Below, one piece after another: positions 6,416 through 11,526 of a DNA stretch of 11,526 nt (positions are counted from its first letter, which is position 1; each line of letters opens with the position of its first letter). Position numbers and translations under genes: made by a program. This stretch comes from JAWLBW01 sp041687475 (GTDB taxonomy: Bacteria > J088 > JAWLBW01), in contig JAWLBW010000133.1 of the NCBI GenBank assembly GCA_041687475.1, positions 1 to 11,526 of the forward strand, written 5' to 3'. The notes beneath the pieces were generated by a model. The model saw only the letters and a list, made by a program, of their open reading frames with translations, was not told where the DNA came from and did not search any database.

Positions 6416-6660
6416 GCGGGGCCGTGTCGATCGTCGCGCTGCTCCTTCTCATCGGGCTCATGTTCCGGTACCTGCGCCGCGAGAACCGGCGTAATGAACG
6501 CCTGGGGAACCTCGGACTACCCCCCATTCGTCCGGCACGCGAAGTACTGGATCGACGCTACGCCGAGGGCGAAATCGGACGTGACGAATACTGGCAGATA
6601 CGCCGCGACCTCGAAGAAGACACCGGTCGGGAAAAGGAGCCGGTGAGCAAGGAGCAGTGA
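6412..6660 (+). CDS. Small membrane-anchored SHOCT-domain protein
   Basis: An 82-residue protein with one N-terminal membrane segment (about residues 4-20), a basic stretch (RYLRRENRR) that should keep the rest in the cytoplasm, and a SHOCT-like short helical pair at about 42-68. In that part the AREVLDRRYAEGEI portion and the following GRDEYWQIRRDLEE portion fit the usual pattern. SHOCT domains are common oligomerisation modules at protein ends; the function of this one is unknown. The start is supported by GAGG seven bases upstream and by the ATGA overlap with the lipoprotein gene. The pairing with a lipoprotein suggests an envelope role. Confidence 0.8.
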   Translation: MSGAVSIVALLLLIGLMFRYLRRENRRNERLGNLGLPPIRPAREVLDRRYAEGEIGRDEYWQIRRDLEEDTGREKEPVSKEQ

Positions 6661-6737
6661 CGGAATTCACCGAGCTCGGCGCTGAGACGGAAACCCGACG
6701 GCTTGGCTGAATCAGCGAGCATGGCAAGACCCTCCCC

Positions 6738-6805
6738 AGTCCGACAGTCTGAAGGTCTGAAAGTCTGACAGTCTGAAAGTCTGACAGTCTGAAAGTCTGA
6801 CAGTC
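6738..6805 (+). repeat. 8-bp tandem repeat array, eight and a half units
   Basis: Eight 8-bp units follow each other without a break, ending in a half unit: AGTCCGAC, AGTCTGAA, GGTCTGAA, then AGTCTGAC and AGTCTGAA alternating up to 6801. The last five complete units alternate A and C in the final position, giving a 16-bp higher-order period. The array ends 115 bases before the apaH start. Short units without unique spacers rule out a CRISPR. Confidence 0.92.
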
Positions 6806-6920
6806 ACCCGTCCGACCGTGCAGCACGAAGTCCTGTGCTTATTCGGGCGACCGACGACGGACGTCCGACGACGGCAGCCCCCCGTGCACCCGAGCCCCCG
6901 GTAGGCTACCATGATCGACC

Positions 6921-7718
6921 ATGGCAACCTATGCAATCGGCGACATCCAGGGCTGTTATGAACCTCTGCGGGAACTGGTGCGGAAGATCGGCTACCGTCG
7001 GGGTACCGATCACCTGCTGCTTGCCGGCGACCTGGTGAACCGGGGGCCGGGTTCCCTGGAAACACTGCGCTGGGTAATTGAGCAGGGCGATTCGGTCACG
7101 GCCGTGTTGGGCAATCACGACCTGCACCTGTTGGCCGCGGCCGCGGGCGCCGCCGAAGCCAAGGGCCGCGACACCATCGCCCCCATTCTCGACGCGCCCG
7201 ATTGCGACGACCTCATTGCCTGGGTGCGGCGCCTGCCCCTGCTGGTCCGTGGCGAGGGGTGGGTCATGGTGCATGCCGGCCTGCTTCCCCAGTGGTCGGT
7301 CGATGTTGCCCATCGTCTGGCCGGCGAAGTCGAGGCAGTGCTGCGCGAGGGCGACTGGCAACGGTTTCTCGGCCATGTAAGGGGGCCCAGACCCGATCAC
7401 TGGCGCGACGACCTCACGGGCATCGACCGATTGCGCGTCATCACCAATGCGCTCACGCGGCTGCGCTTCTGCACCGACGACGGCCGCATGGAGTTCGCCC
7501 ACAACGGCGCTCCCGAAGCGGCGCCCGCCAGATATCGACCCTGGTTCGACGTACCCGGACGCAAGAGCGTCGACACCACGATTATCTGCGGCCACTGGGC
7601 GGCGCTCGGACTGGTGAACCGACCCGACCTGCTTGCCCTTGATAGCGGCTGCGTCTGGGGTAACGCCCTTACGGCGGTGCGGTTGGAAGACCGGGCGGTA
7701 TTTCAGGTCGAGTGCTGA
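6921..7718 (+). CDS. apaH: Bis(5'-nucleosyl)-tetraphosphatase, symmetrical (diadenosine tetraphosphatase)
   Basis: A 265-residue metallophosphatase that splits diadenosine tetraphosphate into two ADP and so limits this stress-linked nucleotide (and Np4-type RNA caps in enterobacteria). The metal-binding blocks are all present and in order: GDIQGC (7-12), GDLVNRGP (36-43), LGNHD (63-67), VHAGL with His118, CGHWA (223-227), then the family-specific LDSGCVWG (about 240-247). Length matches the family. It is cytosolic. In enterobacteria apaH sits downstream of ksgA and apaG; here neither is present, and it stands alone after the repeat array, convergent with the beta-helix lipoprotein gene. No good Shine-Dalgarno sequence precedes the ATG; an out-of-frame ATG ten bases upstream opens only a 16-codon frame. 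Confidence 0.95.
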   Translation: MATYAIGDIQGCYEPLRELVRKIGYRRGTDHLLLAGDLVNRGPGSLETLRWVIEQGDSVTAVLGNHDLHLLAAAAGAAEAKGRDTIAPILDAPDCDDLIAWVRRLPLLVRGEGWVMVHAGLLPQWSVDVAHRLAGEVEAVLREGDWQRFLGHVRGPRPDHWRDDLTGIDRLRVITNALTRLRFCTDDGRMEFAHNGAPEAAPARYRPWFDVPGRKSVDTTIICGHWAALGLVNRPDLLALDSGCVWGNALTAVRLEDRAVFQVEC

Positions 7719-7776
7719 GCCGCGCCTGCGACGCGGAACCGCCGATTTTCGCCGAGATATCCGCCTCTTGTGGAGC

Positions 7777-7801
7777 TGCCGACGGTCGAGGCCGTGCGGC
7801 A
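7777..7801. terminator. Possible hairpin between convergent genes
   Basis: TGCCG-A-CGG (7777-7785) can pair with CCG-TG-CGGCA (7792-7801) around a six-base loop. It lies in the 85-bp gap between the stop of apaH and the stop of the beta-helix gene. There is no T tract on either side, so it is at best a weak bidirectional terminator. Confidence 0.2.
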
Positions 7802-7803
7802 CG

Positions 7804-10482
7804 TCACTCTACGGTCGCGCGCGCGAGCGCTACCGTGCCCCGACCGTCGTCGAAGCAGACGAGGTCGAACTCAGCCCCGGAACCGTAGCCGAGCGCGATG
7901 AGGTCGGCAGCATCCATTCCACCCAGGGGCAGCTGCGCCGGGGGTACTTCGATCGATAGCGGCCCACTTGGCGAAAACGCCTTCGGCTGCAGGCGACACG
8001 CTGTTGCGCCGCTCGTCGCCCACGATGCGCCGCTCGCATAGGCCTCGAAGCTGATAATCGACACTGTTTCAGGATCGTAATGGGCGCCGGCGTCGGGCAG
8101 AATCGTGCCCCCCTCGGCGTGTTGGGCTTCGGTAATGCCGGCTATGTGCGTGGTGAGCCCGTGCCAGTCGCCTTCCCCATAGACGAGAGCGGTTCGGGTG
8201 ATGTCGGCCTGGTCGACGCAGGCGCTGTCGCCGGTCAGGTAAACCCGGCCCGATGCGATGACCACCGCCTCGTCGTCGGTGGCCGGAGTCGCGAAGTTCC
8301 ACTCGGCATTGTCGTCGGGTGTTTCGCCGCAGTTTCCCCCATAATGCAGGGGCCTTGGACCCCCGGTCCAGCTGCCGTCGTGTTTACCGTTACCGGCCAG
8401 AAAGACGTTGTTGTATACCTGCAGGCCTCTTCCTTCCGAGGCATTGTTCGCGAAGTTGCCGCCCCGGGTGGTTTGGGCGTCTTCAACGATATTGCCGTAG
8501 AACGTGTTGTGGTGCAGCAGCAGGTAATCGTAAACGCTGTAAGGACTGGAAAAGGCAAGACCGCCGCCGTTGGCCGTAAAGTCGGGGCCTGTGTAGGTAA
8601 AGGAGCTGAGATTGGCGTCGAGCCGGTTGCCGATGAAGAGATTGTTGAAGACGGTGCCTTGCGAAACCTCAAGATTCGCTCCGCCTCCCACTGCCTCCGA
8701 GCGCGATTTCGCCGCGGTCGAAATCGTGTTTCCGGCGAAGACGTTGTCTTCCAGCTCGAAGTGACTCCGGTTTACGTACAGTCCGGCGCCCATGCCTCGG
8801 CAAGTTGAAAAGTCATCGTTGGTGCCGGTGCACGAGAGCATATTACCCTGCAGTCGAGAACGGCGCATGACAACGCCCGGCGACGACTGGGCGACCATGA
8901 CGGTGCCTGCCATGCGGGCGTGGTGGGTGTCGGGGGCATGCGCCGTATTGTCGAGCACCAGCACTCCGTCGGCCTGCAGGCTCGCATCGGCAAGCAGTAC
9001 GCTTCCGTTGACGATCACGACCGGGTTGTTTCCGTCGACGTCGTCGGAGCGGGCGCTGACCGTGTTCTGCCTGAAGGTAACGTTCTCGAGAACAAGATCG
9101 GACGCGGCATGAACGATGCCGCCATCGACGGCAACCAGGCAGTTGCACGAAGAGTCGAAGTCGACGTGGTTGCCGGCGAACAGCGAATCAAGAATGACAA
9201 GGGGGGCCGAGGCGTATACGGCCGCACCGCCGGCGACGATTCCAACAGGGCCGGAAAGCGCCAGGCCGTTGTCGACGAACTGCACCCGCTCGAGCGTAAC
9301 GGGCCCCGCCGCGTGCAGGCCCGCCCCCGAAGAGCCGTCAAGCCGGCGGCCCCCGGTAACGCGCACGTGTCGCAGACGAAGCTCGCCGCCCGATAGCACC
9401 TGAAGCACGCGTCCGGTCGAGACCGTCAGCGCGGTCAGCGCCGGATCGGTAGTCGGGTCGACGTACATGTCGCCCTGTACGTATCCGCCTTCGAGAAGAA
9501 CCGTTTTGCCGTCGGGAATGGTGAGCGCCGTACTCCACTCGTGTGAACCCTGTTCGACGTGCAGCCACAGCGGCAGGCCGGCGCTGTTGATGATCGCCTG
9601 CGGGTCGTCGGTGGCGTTTGCCCAGCTGCTGCCGTCGCCGGTGCCGCGCGACGTGGGCGAAACCCAGGCCTTCAGGCGGTCGGTGGGCGCAAGGGTAATC
9701 GAGGTCGTCGTGGTCGCCCAGCCATCGTCGGCGGTCAACTCGAGTACACAATTGTCTTCGATGGGGCAGGTACCGGTAACCGTGGTGCCCGACAGTGCGA
9801 AGCCACGGCAGGTCGAAGTCATCGACAGCGTGGGCGCCTGGGAAATGTTGGCATCGGAGACTTCGACATGGTGTTCGACGGGCAGGGTGGCGCTGCACGC
9901 CAACTCCGAGATTGGGTTCTCGAACATCGGCGCCACGTTGCCGCCGTCGCGCGGGTCGTAGGGGGCGACGTCTACTTCATTGGGCACGCCGTCGCCGTCG
10001 ATATCGGGGTCGGCATTGTCGCCGATACCGTCGCCGTCGATGTCGATCCACTCGCCGGCGTCATGGGGAAAGTCGTCGATGACGTTCACATATCCGTCGC
10101 CGTCGATATCGGGATCGGCGTTGTCGCCGACTCCGTCGCCGTCGGTGTCGTTCCACTCATGAGGATCGTCGGGAAAATCGTCTATATCGTCGAGAACCCC
10201 GTCGCCGTCGCGATCGGACAGTATGCCGTCACCCGTGTCGTCCTTTTCGGCGGCGGTGTCATCCGGTTCGTCTCCTTCACCAACCTTGTCGTCGGCTTCC
10301 TCATCCTCGGCTCCCTCATCTTCGGCTTCGTTGTCATCGTCGCCGTCGCAGTTCGCAGCGTCTGCGCAGGTGTTGTCGCTGCTTTGGGCTTTCGCAGACG
10401 GAGCATCGGGAACATCGCTGCCGCAAGCGGCCAGAAAGACGAGTAGAACGATGGATGAGAAGGGGCGGAGAAATGACATCAT
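7804..10482 (-). CDS. Large surface lipoprotein: acidic linker, Ca-binding repeats, parallel beta-helix
   Basis: An 892-residue exported lipoprotein. The lipobox L-A-A-C puts the modified Cys at 20. Next come a Glu/Asp-rich low-complexity linker (about 46-86), thrombospondin type 3-like repeats with DxDGDGxxD loops (about 88-178), an Ig/cadherin-like segment (about 183-265), and a right-handed beta-helix (about 270-800). The helix opens with a G-T-G-D-G-S-S-W-A-N segment and continues with many N-x-F/V...N rungs; LPDAGAHYDP closes it in the style of choice-of-anchor Q proteins. A Cys-containing C-terminal domain of about 80 residues follows. Function is unknown; adhesion or polysaccharide binding is plausible, and no lyase active site was identified. 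I chose the ATG at 10480-10482, with GAGAG just upstream; the next codon is also ATG. The open frame extends upstream to 10569, but that would place the start inside the likely promoter and hide the signal peptide. Confidence 0.85.
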   Translation of the reverse strand: MMSFLRPFSSIVLLVFLAACGSDVPDAPSAKAQSSDNTCADAANCDGDDDNEAEDEGAEDEEADDKVGEGDEPDDTAAEKDDTGDGILSDRDGDGVLDDIDDFPDDPHEWNDTDGDGVGDNADPDIDGDGYVNVIDDFPHDAGEWIDIDGDGIGDNADPDIDGDGVPNEVDVAPYDPRDGGNVAPMFENPISELACSATLPVEHHVEVSDANISQAPTLSMTSTCRGFALSGTTVTGTCPIEDNCVLELTADDGWATTTTSITLAPTDRLKAWVSPTSRGTGDGSSWANATDDPQAIINSAGLPLWLHVEQGSHEWSTALTIPDGKTVLLEGGYVQGDMYVDPTTDPALTALTVSTGRVLQVLSGGELRLRHVRVTGGRRLDGSSGAGLHAAGPVTLERVQFVDNGLALSGPVGIVAGGAAVYASAPLVILDSLFAGNHVDFDSSCNCLVAVDGGIVHAASDLVLENVTFRQNTVSARSDDVDGNNPVVIVNGSVLLADASLQADGVLVLDNTAHAPDTHHARMAGTVMVAQSSPGVVMRRSRLQGNMLSCTGTNDDFSTCRGMGAGLYVNRSHFELEDNVFAGNTISTAAKSRSEAVGGGANLEVSQGTVFNNLFIGNRLDANLSSFTYTGPDFTANGGGLAFSSPYSVYDYLLLHHNTFYGNIVEDAQTTRGGNFANNASEGRGLQVYNNVFLAGNGKHDGSWTGGPRPLHYGGNCGETPDDNAEWNFATPATDDEAVVIASGRVYLTGDSACVDQADITRTALVYGEGDWHGLTTHIAGITEAQHAEGGTILPDAGAHYDPETVSIISFEAYASGASWATSGATACRLQPKAFSPSGPLSIEVPPAQLPLGGMDAADLIALGYGSGAEFDLVCFDDGRGTVALARATVE
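9991..10215 (-). repeat. In-gene repeat with a 105-bp (35-residue) period
   Basis: GTCGCCGTCG recurs at 9991, 10096 and 10201, exactly 105 bp apart. The first 63 bases of the first two copies differ at six positions. The third copy is recognisable only over its first 17 or so bases. Each copy encodes two DxDGDG calcium loops joined by a D-D-F-P...E-W segment. The nucleotide similarity points to fairly recent duplication or to ongoing recombination between copies. Confidence 0.85.
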
Positions 10483-10539
10483 GGCTCTCGCGTTGATATC
10501 CGGTAAGGTCATGCCGGTAGACATACTGCGCGGGTGAAC

Positions 10540-10569
10540 ATTATGGACAGCCGGGGCCGACGCAGGCAA
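10540..10569 (-). promoter_or_regulatory. Candidate sigma-70 promoter for the beta-helix lipoprotein
   Basis: On the minus strand, TTGCCT (10569-10564, four of six) and CATAAT (10545-10540, five of six) are spaced by 18 bases. The predicted start of transcription, near 10533, leaves a leader of about 50 bases before the ATG at 10482. This supports the downstream start codon. Confidence 0.45.
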
Positions 10570-10609
10570 GGTTCTGATCAGTACCGTTCGGTTGAGGCGA
10601 CGTTTTGGC

Positions 10610-10615
10610 TATAAT
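10610..10615 (+). promoter_or_regulatory. Consensus -10 element for the FG-GAP gene
   Basis: A perfect TATAAT at 10610-10615 lies 67 bases before the ATG at 10683. No good -35 is found at 16-18 bases (TTCGGT at 17 is poor); TTGAGG at 10592-10597 is too close. Activator dependence is possible. Confidence 0.45.
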
Positions 10616-10682
10616 GCGGTGTCTCTGTGTGTCCAGCGCACGGCAAGACCGCATCCGTAGCTACACTCGTAGAGCCACAGCC

Positions 10683-11526
10683 ATGTCACATCGAATGTTT
10701 CCCGTCTTTCGTCACAGCCTTCGAAGCCTTACCCTACTCATTGCTGTGAGCGTGCCGCTCTCATTCGCCGGAAGCGGCGACGACCCACTTCCCCTCATCG
10801 AGTCGTTCGACGATACGTCGGGCATCGATTTCGAGAGAACCACGGCACAGGTGGCGACCGAAACGGGTACCGTGCAGATGGCGCCGCCACGACCGCTGTT
10901 TTTCACGGCCGACTCTTTCGATAGTCTCGACCTTGAGCCCGAGTGGGTGAGCGAAACGGAAATCGCCGCCGGCGACGTGAACGGCGACGGTCTGGTCGAC
11001 GTGGTGGTCGGTTCGGGTAATGTGTACCCCATAACGCTCTTCCTTAACCAGGGCGGCGCCCAGGGTTTTGATCCCGACCAATATTATTATGTCGGTCCGT
11101 TCGATGAAGCGACGTCATCAATCGTACTGGCCGACATGAACGGCGACGGGCGTCTTGATCTGATTGCCAGCAGCCCCAACGAAAACCTGCTCTATCTCAA
11201 CAATGGCGCAGAAAACCCTTTTGAGAACGTCGAGCCGCGCCCCATCGGCGACGAAGCCTTGTTTACGGCAAAAGTTGCGGTAGCCGATCTGAACGGCGAC
11301 GGCCACCTCGATGTCATTGCCGGTTATCCGCACTCCAGCATTTCGACCCGGGTGTACCTGAACAACGGCACCGCCGACCCGTTTGCGGGGGTATCGGGCA
11401 GCGATTTCGACGGCGGCCTCGGCGGGCTCCTTTATACGAACGTCGGCGACGTCAACGGCGACGGATACACCGATCTCGTGCTGAGCTTCAGCGGTCTCGG
11501 CACCTTCTTGTACCTGAACGACGGTG
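10683..11526 (+). CDS. Secreted FG-GAP/VCBS repeat protein, N-terminal part (runs off the right edge)
   Basis: The frame from the ATG at 10683 is open to the window edge, 281 complete codons. A signal peptide is visible (basic start, hydrophobic stretch about 14-29, likely cut after S-F-A at 29) with no lipobox. After a linker come at least four repeats. Each carries a D-x-N-G-D-G-x-x-D calcium loop, beginning at residues 98, 151, 202 and 257, followed about 15 residues on by a Y/F-L-N-x-G strand. The 51-55 residue spacing fits blades of an FG-GAP/VCBS (integrin-alpha-like) beta-propeller; seven are usual, so more should lie downstream. The ribosome site is weak (GAG eight bases upstream). 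It is divergent from the beta-helix lipoprotein, which also bears DxDGDG repeats. The function is unknown; binding at the cell surface or in the matrix is likely. Confidence 0.88.
   Translation, partial: MSHRMFPVFRHSLRSLTLLIAVSVPLSFAGSGDDPLPLIESFDDTSGIDFERTTAQVATETGTVQMAPPRPLFFTADSFDSLDLEPEWVSETEIAAGDVNGDGLVDVVVGSGNVYPITLFLNQGGAQGFDPDQYYYVGPFDEATSSIVLADMNGDGRLDLIASSPNENLLYLNNGAENPFENVEPRPIGDEALFTAKVAVADLNGDGHLDVIAGYPHSSISTRVYLNNGTADPFAGVSGSDFDGGLGGLLYTNVGDVNGDGYTDLVLSFSGLGTFLYLNDG

Noticed and set aside
6738..6805. CRISPR array
   Set aside because: Units are 8 bp, contiguous and without spacers; no cas gene is near.
6911..6961. 16-codon frame overlapping the apaH start as a leader peptide
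   Set aside because: No ribosome site and no attenuator structure; likely chance.
6906..7802. 298-codon minus-strand frame opposite apaH
   Set aside because: ApaH on the plus strand has every catalytic motif; this frame has none.
9559..10446. 295-codon plus-strand frame with apparent repeats opposite the beta-helix gene
   Set aside because: Its Val/Gly/Ile-rich repeats are only the complement of the DxDGDG-encoding DNA; the minus frame has a lipobox and recognisable domains.
10483..10569. Upstream start for the beta-helix lipoprotein
   Set aside because: It would bury the signal peptide 29 residues in and overlap the likely promoter; the ATG pair at 10477-10482 has a ribosome site.

Overview
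The window is GC-rich DNA that looks like chromosome from a proteobacterium, most likely a gammaproteobacterium. The grounds are an ApaH of the beta/gamma-proteobacterial type, Shine-Dalgarno-led genes, sigma-70-like promoter hexamers, lipoprotein signals with an LAAC-type lipobox, and secreted FG-GAP and beta-helix proteins. The taxon is an inference. No rRNA, tRNA, CRISPR array, transposase, phage gene or replication origin was seen.

Layout. (1) Minus-strand block, 1-4411: an alpha-oxoamine synthase close to bacterial serine palmitoyltransferase (3143-4411), then two adjacent acyl-CoA dehydrogenase family genes 9 bp apart (1884-2981 and 633-1874), then, after a 337-bp gap, the 5' part of an alpha/beta hydrolase (295 down to the window edge). 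(2) Plus-strand block, 4636-7718: a short-chain dehydrogenase divergent from the oxoamine synthase, a lipoprotein translationally coupled to a small SHOCT-domain membrane protein, and apaH. (3) Minus strand, 7804-10482: a 892-residue lipoprotein with an acidic linker, calcium-binding DxDGDG repeats, an Ig-like segment and a long parallel beta-helix. (4) Plus strand, 10683 to the right edge: the 5' part of a secreted FG-GAP/VCBS repeat protein, divergent from (3).

How the genes may work together. The synthase would condense an amino acid with an acyl thioester to a 3-ketoamine. The divergent NADP(H)-type SDR could reduce that ketone. The two dehydrogenase-like proteins look like the halves of one alpha2beta2 enzyme: one keeps the catalytic Glu and the FAD-side signature but has lost the residues that reach across to the partner's FAD, and the other shows the reverse. 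Such an enzyme could unsaturate the acyl-CoA or a related chain. This suggests a sphingoid-like lipid, or an alpha-oxoamine signal or metabolite, but no product can be read from the sequence. The two large exported proteins at the right end share a divergent promoter region and both carry repeated Ca2+-binding Asp motifs, so they are probably cell-surface proteins.

The intergenic DNA is unusually rich in simple repeats. Each plus-strand transcription unit in block (2) has a different one upstream: four 7-bp units before the SDR, a run of 13 G before the lipoprotein, and eight 8-bp units before apaH.
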